64,000 nucleotides of DNA from Streptomyces phaeochromogenes (GTDB lineage Bacteria > Actinomycetota > Actinomycetes > Streptomycetales > Streptomycetaceae), in the NCBI RefSeq assembly GCF_001418655.1, contig NZ_LIQZ01000003.1, positions 62,001-126,000 of the forward strand, written 5' to 3'. This document shows positions 40,920 to 53,200 of the stretch, piece by piece. Below the pieces are notes generated by a model that did no database searches, was not told the DNA's origin, and worked only from the letters and a program-made list of their open reading frames with translations. The number at the start of each line of letters is the position of its first letter. The stretch's first letter is position 1. A program made the position numbers and the translations under genes.

Positions 40920-43193
40920 TCAGGGAGTGATCCTCCACTGCTGGATGTAACCGACGTCGATCGACGCCACGTCACGGACCCGCAGCTTCCAGGTGCCGTC
41001 GACGGGCTGCGCCGAGGCGTCCACGACGAAGGTCTGGTTCACGTTGTCGGCCGAGCCGCCGCTGCGGTTCAGCAGCGAGTACACGGTCCCGTTGGGTCCG
41101 ACCAGATCGACCGTCAGGTCACCCCGGTAGGTGTGCACGATGTTGACGTACACCTCCGTGGTCGCCGAGGCGTTGCCCGGGCGGCCCGTGATGGTGATGG
41201 GCGACTCGACCGCGGCACCGACGTCGGGGATGTCGACCCGGGTCGAGTTGCCGTAGACGTACGCCACCCGCCACTCGAAGGTGTCCGACACGGTCGCACC
41301 CGTGCTGTCGGTCACCTTCACGGTGACGTCGCTGGTGCCGGTCGTGGTCGGGACCCCGGAGATCAGCCCGCTGTCGCTCGCGGTCAGGCCGTCGGGCAGG
41401 CCGGTGACCTCGTAGGTCAGCGTCGCGTCCGCGTTGGTCGTGTACGCGTCGATCTGCAGGGACACCTCCTGGCCGACGCCGGAGGTCTGGTCGTCGATCG
41501 GGGAGACGTTGACGCCCAGCGCTATGCGGTCACCGACGTTGATGCCCGCCCAGGCGGCGGCGACGGCGAGGTAGGTGTCGCTGTAGGCGCCGAAGAGGTC
41601 AGTCGCGGCCTGAAGGGTCGCGACCCTGGCGGCCGCGTAGTTGGTCGACGACGTCATGTACGTCGTCAGCGCGCGGTACCAGATCCGGGCCGCGTTCTCG
41701 ATGCCGATGCCCGCGACCGGGACGCCGTCGGCGGTGGGGCTGTCGTAGTTGACCCCGTTGACGGTCTTCGCTCCGCTGCCCTCGGACAGCAGGTAGAAGA
41801 AGTGGTTCGCGGGACCTGAGGAGTAGTGGACGTCGATGCCGCCCAGCGAGGCGTCCCAGTTGTCGCGGGACTGGCCGTCCTTGGAGGGCTTGTCCATGTA
41901 CCGCAGCGGGGTGCCGTTGCCGTTGATGTCGATCTTCTCGCCGACCAGGTAGTCGGGGACGTCGGCGTCCAGACCGGCGTTGAACTCCACCGCCGCGGCG
42001 AAGATGTCGGAGGTCGCCTCGTTCAGGCCGCCCGACTCCCCCGAGTACGTCAGGTTGGCGGTGGCGCTGGTGACGCCGTGGGTCATCTCGTGGGCCGCCA
42101 CGTCCAGCGAGGTCAGCGGCTTGGCGTTGCCCGACCCGTCGCCGTACGTCATGCAGAAGCAGGAGTCCTGCCAGAAGGCGTTGACGTAGTTGTTGCCGTA
42201 GTGGGCGCGGCTGTAGGCGGCGACACCGTCGTTGCGGATGCCGTTGCGGCCGTAAACGTTCTTGTAGTAGTCCCAGGTCGCCGCCGCCCCGAAGGCGACG
42301 TCGACACCGGCGGTCTGCCGGTTGCCCGGGGTACCGTCGCCCCAGACATCGTTGTCATCTGTGAAGAGTGTGCCGGTGCCGGAGGTTCCCTGGTTCAGGT
42401 CGTACGTGCGCTGGCCCGCGCGATCGCCGTCGACCATCTGGTACGACGAACCGGACGCCGTGGTGCCGACCGCGACCGAGCCGTTGTACTGGCCCGTGCC
42501 CGTGCCGGTGTGCACGCTCTCGTACTTGGAGGCGACCTTGCCGGAGGCCGCGTCGGTGACGACGTGCAGTTCGCTGGGCGTGCCGTCCTCCTGGAACCCC
42601 TCGACGACGGATTCCCAGGCCAGGACCGGCTTGGACCCGGCGGCGGCCCAGACGACGAGCCGAGGCTTGCCTTCGACCTCGGACCGCTCCACGTCGGCCG
42701 CCTTGCCGATCGCGAGCGCCTTGGTGGCGGCGCGGGCCGCGGTGATCTTCGGCGTGGTGGTGGGCACCGCGATGGTGGCGCGGGTGGCCTTGGACGTGGT
42801 GGTCCGGCCGTTCTTCAGGTGCAGCACCAGGTCACCGCCGAGGACCGGGAGTCCCGCGTAGGTGCGCTCGTACCGGGTGTGGGTCGTGCCGTCGGCGTCC
42901 TTGATGACGTCCTTGACGACGAGCTTCTCCCGGGCGCCGAGGCCGAGTTGATCGGCCGTGTCGCCGGCGTTGGCGGTCGCGCTCTTGAGGAGCGCGGTGC
43001 GCTTGGCGGGTGACAACTCGGTCTGTGCGGCACCGGCACGCGGCGTGGCGGTGATCTTCGAGGAACCGGGATCCGCGGGTGCGGCGGATGCGGGTCCGGC
43101 CTGGACTCCGAGGACGAGCATCGAGCTCGCGGTCGTGAGGGCCAGGGCCGCGGCGCGTCTGCGCCGGTGGGTGGAACGGTGATACCCGGACAA
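40920..43193 (-). CDS. Secreted M4 (thermolysin-family) metalloprotease with C-terminal P domain
   Basis: About 757 residues from TTG 43193, chosen because AGGAGGAG lies six bases before it and a basic signal peptide follows at once (HRRRRAAALALTTASSMLVLGVQAGPASA). A propeptide with FTP/PepSY parts comes next (TRYERTYAGLPVLGGDLVLHL, ARAATKALAIG). The catalytic domain has His368-Glu369-Met-Thr-His372 in VAAHEMTHGVTS and the third zinc ligand Glu in GGLNEATSDIFAA, plus HYSSGPANHFFYLLS with the proton-donor region. After it are an Ig-like putative-Ig repeat (VSLQIDAYTTNADATLTYEVTGLPDGL) and a proprotein-convertase P domain (YRGDLTVDLVGPNGTVYSLLNRSGGSADNV) of the type common in streptomycete exoenzymes. 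It is a secreted general protease. Confidence 0.93.
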   Translation of the reverse strand: MSGYHRSTHRRRRAAALALTTASSMLVLGVQAGPASAAPADPGSSKITATPRAGAAQTELSPAKRTALLKSATANAGDTADQLGLGAREKLVVKDVIKDADGTTHTRYERTYAGLPVLGGDLVLHLKNGRTTTSKATRATIAVPTTTPKITAARAATKALAIGKAADVERSEVEGKPRLVVWAAAGSKPVLAWESVVEGFQEDGTPSELHVVTDAASGKVASKYESVHTGTGTGQYNGSVAVGTTASGSSYQMVDGDRAGQRTYDLNQGTSGTGTLFTDDNDVWGDGTPGNRQTAGVDVAFGAAATWDYYKNVYGRNGIRNDGVAAYSRAHYGNNYVNAFWQDSCFCMTYGDGSGNAKPLTSLDVAAHEMTHGVTSATANLTYSGESGGLNEATSDIFAAAVEFNAGLDADVPDYLVGEKIDINGNGTPLRYMDKPSKDGQSRDNWDASLGGIDVHYSSGPANHFFYLLSEGSGAKTVNGVNYDSPTADGVPVAGIGIENAARIWYRALTTYMTSSTNYAAARVATLQAATDLFGAYSDTYLAVAAAWAGINVGDRIALGVNVSPIDDQTSGVGQEVSLQIDAYTTNADATLTYEVTGLPDGLTASDSGLISGVPTTTGTSDVTVKVTDSTGATVSDTFEWRVAYVYGNSTRVDIPDVGAAVESPITITGRPGNASATTEVYVNIVHTYRGDLTVDLVGPNGTVYSLLNRSGGSADNVNQTFVVDASAQPVDGTWKLRVRDVASIDVGYIQQWRITP

Positions 43194-43409
43194 GGTCTTC
43201 TCCTCCTGCGACAGCCGGCCCCTGGTGAGGGCCGACGGCGAGCGGACCGACTGGGTGCGGCCGGTCCGGAATGGGGGGTGGAGCGGGAAGGAGCACCGCA
43301 CGAGCCGACACGCGCAGGCATCCGAGGACGCGATGACGCGTGCGACGTGAGAGTGCGGGGATGTACGAGTGGGGGACGTGGGAGGTGTGACAGGTGTGGC
43401 GATGTGAAC

Positions 43410-43471
43410 GAACAGTGAATGTTCCACAGCAGAGTGACACCACTCGCACAGGGTTGTCATGGAAGTGACAA
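43410..43471. promoter_or_regulatory. Two perfect palindromes in the M4 protease upstream region
   Basis: GAACAGTGAATGTTC (43410-43424; GAACA and TGTTC arms) and TTGTCATGGAAGTGACAA (43454-43471; TTGTCA and TGACAA arms, six bases between). They lie 217-278 bases before the protease start, in a 450-base region (43194-43642) with no supported gene. Positions suit operators of a distal promoter with a long leader. Confidence 0.5.
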
Positions 43472-43642
43472 GACAACGGCTTGAATTGACCATTGCTTGC
43501 TGTGAGTTCATCAGCGCCGACGAACAGTTTCAGCCGCTGCGTGAAGGCTGATCCGCTCGGGGCAGGGCGATCACCGGCTCGGCCTTCGGCACGAGCACGG
43601 ACTTCGGCGCGGGTACGTGCCCGGCCGCGAGGCCGTGTCCTC

Positions 43643-43960
43643 TCAGAACTCGCTGTCGATTCCTGTCACGACCGCCTGCCCCAGCGGGGCGTCGTCCTCG
43701 GAGAATCCGCTGGCGCGCAGAGCCTTCGACACCAGCCCTACCGCCTCGCTCTCGGCGCTGGAGCGGTCCGCCGCCTCGACCTCGATCCTGGCCGAGAACA
43801 TGCCGCCCTCCTCGACGGTCAGCAGGCTCAGTTCCTCGCTCTCACCCAGGTCCGTGTTCTGCGGATCACGAGGCCGGAGCCTGTCCTCGATGTCGGAGCG
43901 CGCGGCGTCGGAGACGCTGCTGACGAACGTGCCGGGAACGGTGATGACGTACGTGGTCAC
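43643..43960 (-). CDS. Small hypothetical protein
   Basis: 105 residues; GTG at 43960 with AAGGAG seven bases upstream, so translation is likely. It starts TTYVITVPGTFVSSVSDAARSDIEDRLRPRDPQNTDLG and ends SKALRASGFSEDDAPLGQAVVTGIDSEF, an acidic alpha/beta chain with no membrane or signal segment. I recognise no family. It is divergent from the megasynthase gene, with the palindrome at 44146-44161 between them, so the two could share a regulator. Confidence 0.7.
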   Translation of the reverse strand: MTTYVITVPGTFVSSVSDAARSDIEDRLRPRDPQNTDLGESEELSLLTVEEGGMFSARIEVEAADRSSAESEAVGLVSKALRASGFSEDDAPLGQAVVTGIDSEF

Positions 43961-44145
43961 TGGAACTCCTTACGAGGATGCCCGGTCCGTCGGGGGCATC
44001 ACGAGCGGGACGGGCAGACGGCATGGCGCGTGCGCCCGACTCGTGTGTGGTGCTCCCGACTCCCATGCACTCCACGTTCCCCGCCTTCGGCCGGGAATGC
44101 GAACACATCATGCGCCCGGACAGTGGTTCGATACGGAACCCCGTT

Positions 44146-44161
44146 TGAGTATGCGTACTCA
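44146..44161. promoter_or_regulatory. Palindrome TGAGTATGCGTACTCA upstream of the megasynthase gene
   Basis: Six-base perfect arms (TGAGTA and TACTCA) around TGCG, 130 bases before the ATG at 44291 and 34 bases before the alternative ATG at 44195. It is the only strong inverted repeat in the divergent intergenic region. Confidence 0.5.
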
Positions 44162-44290
44162 TGAAACGAGACACAGGCTCCGGCAGGCTCCCCAATGAAC
44201 GAAAGTACGAGGTCAAGGGCCTTCGCCTCGCCACCTGCCCGGCCCACCGCTGTATCGGTTCACTTCACCCACGCACGAACGAACGGACCC

Positions 44291-47200
44291 ATGAAGACTG
44301 CATCGCTGTTTGACGTACTGCTGGACGCAGCCCGCCAGGCCCCTGATCAGGTCGTCGTACATGTCCGTGGGGACGGCAGCGAACTGGCGGTCACGTTCCG
44401 GGAGTTGCTCGACGAGTCCCTGCGCGTCGCGGGTGGCTATCGCGGTGCGGGCGTCGAGCCCGGCACCTGCGTGCCGCTGCTCGCGGACCGCAGTGAGGAC
44501 TTCCAGCCGATGTTCTGGGGCGCGCTCGCCGCCGGTCTGGTGCCGGTGCCGCTCGCGCCCGACGCGCGGCGGGTCGCCCCGGTGTGGGAGCACCTCGGCC
44601 GTCCGCCCGTCGTGGTGGACGCGGCCTGTGCGGGGGTGGCCGCCGAACTGCCCGACGGCGTACGGGTGTTGCGTCTGGAGACGCTGCGCGAGTGCGCCGA
44701 ACCGGTGTCGCCCGTCATGCCGCGCCCGGACGATCTGGCCTTCCTGCAGTTCTCCTCCGGAAGCACCGGATCACCCAAGGGGGTTGAGCTGACGCACGCG
44801 GCCGTCCTGGCGAATCTGGGGCAGATGGCCGCCGCTTCCGGGCTCAACGAGCAGGACGTCGTGGTCAGTTGGATGCCCTACTTCCACGACATGGGTCTCA
44901 TCGGCACCCATCTGGCACCGCTGGCCGTGCGGGCCAAGCAGGTGAAGATCGGTCCTCTGTCGTTCGCGAAGTCACCGCGCCTGTGGTTCGACGTGGCCGC
45001 CGCGCACCGGGGCACGGTGTTGTCGGCCGCCAATTTCGCGCTCGCCCTGACCGTCCGCCGCGTCCCCGACGAGGTACTCGCCGCTGTGGACCTGAGCGCG
45101 GTACGGCTGATGCTGGTAGGCGCCGAACCGATCTCGGCGACGGTGTGGCGGGACTTCGCGGCCAAGATGCGGCCGACCGGACTGGACCCCCGGGCGGCCA
45201 CGCCCGTCTACGGTCTCGCCGAGTCGACGCTGGCCGTCACCTTCCCGCCCCTCGGCGAAGTGGCGGCACCCGTGGCACTGGACCGGGCCGCTCTCAGTCG
45301 GGGCAGGGCAGTGGAGCAGGCGCCCGGCGGCGACGCCGTGGAAGTGATGGACGTCGGCGTACCGGTGCCCGGCTGCGCAGTGCGGATCACCGACGACCTC
45401 GGCCGTCCGCTGGGTGACCGGCGCGTGGGTCACATCGAGGTCGGCGGCCCGCAGATCGCGCGCGGCTACCACCGCCTTCCCGAGCCGACCGCACAGACCT
45501 TCGCGGACGGCTGGCTGCGCACCGGGGACCTCGGCTTCCTGCGGGACGGCCGACTGTGTGTCAGTGGCCGCCACAAGGATGTCCTCTTCCTCAACGGCCG
45601 TACCTTCCACGCCCCGGACATGGAGGAAGTGGCCGCCGCGACACCCGGGCTGCCTGCCGGCATCACGGCCGTGGTCGGCTCGACCGACCCGGTGACCGGA
45701 AGCGAGCGCGTGGTGGTCTTCGTGTCCTGGAGCCGGCCGCCGCGCACCGCGACGGAGGTACTGGACCAGGTCGCGCGGCGGGTTCGTAGGGCACTGGGCC
45801 ACGACGACGTGCACGTCCTCGCTCTCCCACCGTCCGCCTTCCCCCGCACCACGAGCGGCAAGCTGCAGCGGCAGCGGATGCGGGCCCGCTTCGAGGCGGG
45901 CTCGTACCGGCCCGCGGCCTCGTCCGGCCCGCTGCCCATGCCGATGGCTCCCTCGCCTCGCGTCCCGGCCTCCCACTCGGCTGTGGTCCCGTCCGCCGCC
46001 TCGACCTCGGCTCCGGCCCCGTCAGGCGCGGAGGCACGCGGGCCACGGCAACCTGACGACGTACGGCGCTCGACGCCACCGCGTTCGCGCGCCGACGTGC
46101 GGCAGCTGGTGCGCGACGTATGGGCGCGCGTACTCGCACGACCGGAGGCGTCCTTCACGGACCGGGACCGGTTCACCGATCTGGGCGGCACCTCACTCAA
46201 GGCGATGGAAGTGCTCGCCGAGCTGGAGCACGCCCTCGATGCCACGCTCGCCCCGTCCGTGATGCGCAACGACACCGTCAGCGCACTGACCGACCATCTG
46301 CTGGCCGCAGTTGACGACACGGCGGACCGGCGGTCGTACGCCGCCGATGGGCAGGTGTCGGTGCCCGCCCGAGCCGGCACACCCGGGACGGCGATCGTCG
46401 CGATGGCCTGCCGGTTCCCCGGCGCGAACACGCCGGAGGAGTTCTGGGACCTGCTGGCCACCGGGCGGGACGCCGTCACCACAGTGCCGCCGGGACGCTG
46501 GGACGGCACGCCCTCGGTGCAGGCGGGCGAGCAGATGTCGCCCGACTCCGGCGGACGCTGGGGGGCCTTCCTCGACGAACCGGCCGCCTTCGACGCCGGG
46601 CACTTCGGCATCGGCGAAGAGGAGGCCCGCACACTCGACCCGCAGGCACGGATCTTCCTCGAACTCGCCCACGAGGCACTGGAACGGGCGGGCTACGCCG
46701 GAACCCGCCGCCGCGGCCTGCGCGTTGGCGTGTTCGCCGCCGTCGGAGACAGCGGCTACCGGCAGATCCTCGCCGAGGCGGCCCCGGCCGGTACGCCACC
46801 GGCGGCCACGGCCCTGACCGGGAACCTGCCCAACCTGGTCGCCGCCCGTGTCGCGCACTGCCTCGACCTCGACGGGCCGGCGCTCGCCGTGGACACCGCG
46901 TGCTCCTCGGCTCTGGTGGCGCTGCACCTGGCCCGGCGCAGCCTCGCGGACGGCGAGTGCGACATCGCCGTGGTCGGCGGCGTCAACCTCCACCTCACGC
47001 CCGACGGCTACCAGGCACTGGAGTCGGCCCAGGCGCTGTCACCGACCGGCCGCAGCCGCGCCTTCAGCACCGCGGCCGACGGGTTCGTACCCGGTGAGGG
47101 CGGAGCTGCCCTCGTCCTGCGGCCACTTGAGGAAGCGCGCCGCGTCAACGACGAGATCCTGGCCGTCGTACGCGGCACCGCCGTCAACAACGACGGCACC

Positions 47201-50200
47201 TCCCTGAGCCTGATGGCACCCAATCCGCTGCGACAGCACGAGGTGATCGGCCGGGCGTACGAGGTCTGCGGCGTCGATCCCCGGTCGGTGACGTACGTCG
47301 AGGCCCACGGGACGGGTACGGCCGTCGGCGACCCCATCGAACTGCGGTCCCTGGCACAGGCTTTCCCTGCCCTTCAGGACGGGCGTCCGCGGCTGCTCGG
47401 TTCGGTGAAGACGAACGTCGGGCACCTGCTCAACTCGGCCGCCCTGCCCTCGCTGGTCAAGGTGGTGCTGGCTCTCGGGCAGGGTCGGCTGCCGGCCTCT
47501 CTGCACCACACGTCGCCCTCCCCCGCGGTAGAACGGTCCGGGTTCGCCCTGGTCACCGAACTGACCGACTGGGAGTCGCACGGTCCGCGCAGGGCGGGCG
47601 TCAACGCCTTCGGCTTCGGCGGCACGAACGCGCACGCGGTCCTGGAGCAGGCACCGCCGACCCCGGATTCCGCCCCCGCACCGCGCGCGGCGGCAGGCGG
47701 TCCCCACCTGCTGACCCTCTCCGCGCGCGGTGCGGACGGTCTGGCCGCCTTGACGTCCCGTCTCGCGGACCATCTGCGCGACCACCCGGAACTCGACGAG
47801 GGCGATGTCTGTCTGACGGCGGCCACTGCACGCGACGAGGGACCGCACCGCCTCGCCGTCGTGGCCGACGGAGACCTCCGGGAACGGCTCGCCGAGGCGA
47901 CGGCAGCGGGTGACGGCCGAGCGCCGGGAGTCGTCACCGGGACGGTGGCGAACCGGCCGCGGACCGTCTTCGTCTTCCCCGGCCAGGGCGCGCTGCGGCC
48001 GGGCCAGGGCCGTGCGTTGTACGCGACGGCACCGGTGTACCGCGACACGCTCGACGAGGCGTCGGCCCGCGCCGGCGCCCTGCACGGACGGCAGTTGACG
48101 TCCTGGTGCGTGGACGCCGAGGTCGATGCGCGAGCGCAGGCCGCCACCGAGGTGGCGCAGCCGCTGCTGGTCGCCCACGGGGTGGCCCTCGCCCGGCAGT
48201 TGATGGCCTGGGGCGTACGGCCCGACGCGCTCGTCGGACACAGCGTCGGCGAGCTGACGGCCGCCTGTGTCGGCGGGGCTCTGTCGCTTGCCGACGCGGT
48301 GGGGTTCGCGGCGGAACGCGGGCGGCTCATGGGCACGTTGACCGCACCGGGCGCGATGCTGGCCGTACGGGGAGCCGACGAACAGGACGTGGCGGCCCTG
48401 GTGGCCGCAGCACCGGGCGAGCTCGCGGTGGCCGCGTACAACGGTCCCGGCCGGCTGGTGATCTCCGGCAGCCCCGACGCGGTCGAGCGGGCGGCGGAGA
48501 AGCTCGCCGGGCTGGGAGCGGCGGTGCGCCCGCTGCGGGTGTCGCACGCCTTTCACTCACCGTTGATGGAGCCGGTCGCGCAGGCCCTGGCCGACGCGGC
48601 ACGCGGTCTCGACGCCACGGCTGCCGACGACCTGCCCGTGATGAGCACGCTCACCGCCGAGTGGCAGCCGCGCATGGACCCGGACCATCTGCGCGAACAC
48701 GCCCTGCGGCCGGTGCTGTTCGGCCGGGTCGTGGCACGGCTGCTCGACGAGGGCTACGACACGTTCGTCGAACTCGGGCCTGACGAGAACCTCGCGGGCC
48801 CGATCCGCGCGGCGGCGGCCCATCACCGGGCCGACGGCACGGACGGCAGTCCTGTGCTCGCCGTGTCCGCGCCCGGGAAGCCTGATCGTTCCAGCGGCGC
48901 CACGGACGGTACCCCGGGCGGGGCGCGGGAGTTGCTGGCGACGGTGGGCCGCCTATGGGCGCGGGGCGTGACGCTGGACCGTACGGCGCTCGACGCGGGC
49001 CGTCGGCGGGTGCCACTGCCGCCCTACCCCTATCAGCGGCGCCGGTACTGGCCCGCTGCTTCGGCGCACGGACTCCTGCACCGCGTCACGTGGCAGGCGG
49101 CGCCCCTGGCCGACGGCGCTCCCGCCGGACCCGTACTCGTGACGGGCGTGGACGCGACGGCGGTGCGCGAGCTCGCGTCACAGCTAGCGGGGCGGGGCGT
49201 GGCGGCGACCACGGACGCCGGAGTCGCTTCGGCGCAGACGGTGATCCTGCTCGCCGGGCCGGCCGAGCACGGCACGGTCGCCGAGTTCGAGCGGATGCAG
49301 CGCGGGTGGGTGACTGCGTTCCGGGAGGCGCTTGCGCTGTTCGACCGGACCGGGGCTCGCCGTCTGCTCGTCGTGACCGAGAACGTGCACGTCACCGGAC
49401 ACGGCTCCGAGCGACCGGACCCGGCGCAGGCCGTGCTGGGCGCGCTCGCTCTCGCCGTGCCCGAGGAGTTTCCCGGAGCAGTGGCGAACTGGGTCGACCT
49501 CGCGTCCCTCGACGACACCGGGGAACGGCTCCGGGCCGTCCTCACCGAGGCTGCGGCACCGCAGGCGGCCGGGGTGGTCGCCTGGCGGGACGGGCGGCGG
49601 CTGGTACGGACCGTCGTCCCGCAACCGGCCGAGACGCCCCTCGGCCGGGAGCGGCTGCCCGCCGACGGCACCTTCCTGATCACGGGCGGCTGCGGGGGCA
49701 TCGGTTCCGCTCTGGCCCGGGACCTCGCCGGCCGGGGCCGGCCGGTGGTCATCCTCACGGGCCGCTCCCCGCAGCCGCCCGAGGGCCTGATGGAGGAACT
49801 CGCGGCGCTCGGCGCCGACGCCCGCTACCACCAGGCCGATCTCGCGGCCCAGGACGATGTCGACAAACTCGTCGCCGAACTGCCCCCGCTGGACGGCGTC
49901 TTCCACGCGGCCGGAGTAGTGAGCCCCGGAAGCCTGCGCTCAACGGACGTACAGGAAGCGGTGGATGCGCTTCGGGCGAAGACGCTCGGCACGAGGCTGC
50001 TGGCGGAAGCACTGCACCGGCACGGTCAGCGTCCCGGGGTGTGTGTCGCGTTCTCCTCCGTGTCCTCGGTGCTGCCCGGACTCGCCGGTGCGCTCGGGGT
50101 CTACGCGGCGGCGAACGCCTTCCTCGACTCCTTCGCCGCCGCCGAGCGGCGGGCCGGACGACCGTGGCTGTCTGTGAACCTCGGGCCGTTCGCCGAGACG

Positions 50201-53200
50201 GGACTCGCCTCGTCGTTCGCCTCCTCGCTGCGCGCCGGCCCCGTTGCGCGCGCCGGAAGCATCCCGCTGGCGACCGCGCCCGCGCTGGCCGCGCTGCGTT
50301 CGGCGTGCGACATGGACGAGGCACAACTGGTACTCGCCGATCTGACGTCCGTGCGGGGGCCGGTCCTTGCCGACTCGCCGGGGCGGCCTGCGGCAATACC
50401 GCCGCAGCGAGCCGCTTCGCTGGCGGCACGTCGGCCCTCCGCCGCGGACGGGCCGACGTCCGTCCCCGTCTCCGGCTCCGCCCCCGTGCTCCGGGAGCTG
50501 CTCGCGCAGTCGCTGGGCGTACCGGTGTCGGCCGTCGACGACGACGCCCCGTTCCTGTCGGTCGGGCTGGACTCGCTGGGCGCCGTCGACCTCGTCAAGC
50601 GGCTGGAGCGCAGGACTGGACGGCCATGGCCCACCACGCTCTTCTTCGAGTACCGGACCGTGCGCGAGCTGGCCGCCCACCTCGACGCGCAGACCGCGGC
50701 GGAACCCGGCGCCGAGGCTGGTGCTGATGCCGCCGAGTCGGGGCGGGACGCTCACCGCGCCCCACTACCGCCCGCGACGCACGACGGCACGCCCTTCGCC
50801 CTCACCCCCGTACAACTGGCCCTGTACACCAGCAGCCGGCTGCACCCGGACGTCCCGGCCCGTGGCCATCTGCGCCTGACGATCCGCGGCCCGCTGGACA
50901 CCCACGTCCTCGGCCGGGCGTTGACAGCTCTGGCCGAGCGGCACGGCATGCTGCGGCTGCGTATCGACGGCGCGGGTGCCTCGCCGATGCAACGGCCGGC
51001 GCCGACGACGGCTCTGCGGACGTGGTACGAGGTCTGCGAGAGGTCTGCCCGGAGCGTGGCGGATGTCGAATCTGCCCTGTGCAACCGGCCTTTCGACCTG
51101 GCCGTCGAACCGCCGGTGCGGGCCGTCGTACTCCGTCAGGAACCGAACCTCGCGCACCTGCTGCTGGTGGTCCATCACGCGGCGGCGGACGGGTACAGCC
51201 TCAACGTCCTGGCCGAGGACCTGTGGGCCCTCTACACCTCACTCTGGCGCGGAGAACATCCCCAACTGGCCCCGCCGTCACTGGACTTCGCGACGTACGC
51301 GGCAGCGCACGTCCACTCCTCCGGTTCCAACAGCCCGGAAGACACGCGGCGTTACTGGGCCGAGCGTCTGGCCGGGCGGTGCGAACCGCTGCGGCTGCCG
51401 TACGACGGCGATCCCGACGCACCCCCGTCGGGCCCGCTCGTGCAGCACCACGGCGTACTCGACGCGGCCCTCACGGCCGGCTTGGAACGGTTGGCCGCCG
51501 CGCATGACGTATCGCTGTTCCACCTGTTGCTCGCCGCTTACGTACGCTGCCTGGTGCGGTGGACGGGCCGCCGGGACATCGCCGTGAACGTGGCCCGGGC
51601 CCGGCGCGAGGACCGGTTCGACGGGGTGGACCGGCTCGTCGGTCCGCTCGCCGACACGCTTCCGCTGCTGTGCGAGGCGGACCCGGAGGAGCCGCTCGTG
51701 GCATTGGCGGCGCGGCTGCGCGAGGCATGGCTGGAGAGCGAGCGACACGCCGGTCTGAGCAGCCTTGACCTGGCCGGGCTGTTGTCCGCCGACGGTGGCC
51801 CCCGCACGGCGAGTCCGGCGGGCTTCAGTTTCGCCCGCTTCCCGGCCCGCCTGGCGGCCGACTGCCCGGTGGAGGTACAGGCGACCGCGGCCGGCACCGG
51901 CTCGGCCGCGACCCGGCTGAGCCTGCTGTGCTGGGCGGACGGCCCGGTGCTGCGTATGTCGTGGAACTTCCCGCTGCCGCTCTTCGAGCGGGGGACGGTG
52001 GCGCGTCTGGACCGGGAGTACCGCGAGGAACTGGCCGCGCTGTGCGCCGTTCCCGCACCGCCTTCACATACGGCTGCGCCTGTTGCGGACCTCTCCCCCA
52101 CTTCCCTCGGGGCTTCCGTACCGCTCACCGGATCGGAAGGCGGCCCGAGCCTGGCCGCCCGGCTGGTCGACCGGTTCCGTGCCACGCCCAAGGCAACGGC
52201 GGTCGATGACGGAACGACGACACTCACCTACGCGGACCTCGACCACGCATCGGCTCTGCTCGCCACGCGCCTGCGTGCCCTCGGCGTGCGTCCGGGCGAC
52301 CTGGTCGGACTCCTCACCGAGCCTGGCCCGGAGACCGTGATCGGTGTGGTGGGCATCCTGCGGGCCGGTGCCGGCTGGGTTCCGCTCGACGCGGGCCACC
52401 CCACGGCACGGCTGGCGGATCAACTGGCCCGCACGGGTGCCACCGTCGTGGTGTGCCATGCGTCCACATCGTCAACTGCCGCCGCCCTTCATGGAGTTCA
52501 AGCCCTGGCCGTCGACGACCTGCCAACCGCTCCGGCCTCGACGAATGAGGACTCCGTACCGGTGGCGGAGGCCGAGGCGATCGCGTACGTCATCTTCACC
52601 TCCGGATCCACCGGACGACCCAAGGCGGTACCCATCACCCACCGGGCGATGGAGAACTACCTCGACTGGGCAGTCGCCACCTTCGGCTACGGCCCCCAGG
52701 ACCGCCTGGCCCAGACGGCGTCTCCCTGCTTCGACGCCTCCGTACGCCAGTTGCTCGCGCCCCTCCTGGTCGGCGCCACCGTGGTGACCGTGCCGCAGGA
52801 CCTGCGGCGGGACCCCGAACTGCTGCTCGCGTACGTGGAGCGGGCGCGAATCACCGTATGGAGCTCCGTGCCGACGCTGTGGGAACAACTGCTGTCCGCC
52901 GCCGAGGAGCAGGTTCGACACGGGGCGGGCCGACCGGACCTGTCGGCGCTGCGATGGGTGCACGTCGGAGGCGAGGCGCTGCCCGCCCCGCACGTACGCC
53001 GGTGGTTCGACCTGTTCGGAACCGGCACGCGGATCGCCAACCTGTACGGGCCCACTGAGGCGACCATCAACGCCACCTGCCATGTCATCGACGTCCGCCC
53101 CGACGACGACGTACAACTCTTGCCGATCGGGCGGCCCGTCGCCGGTACCGACCTGGAGGTGGTCGGCCCCGACGGCACGCCGTGCGGGCCGGGCGAGTTC

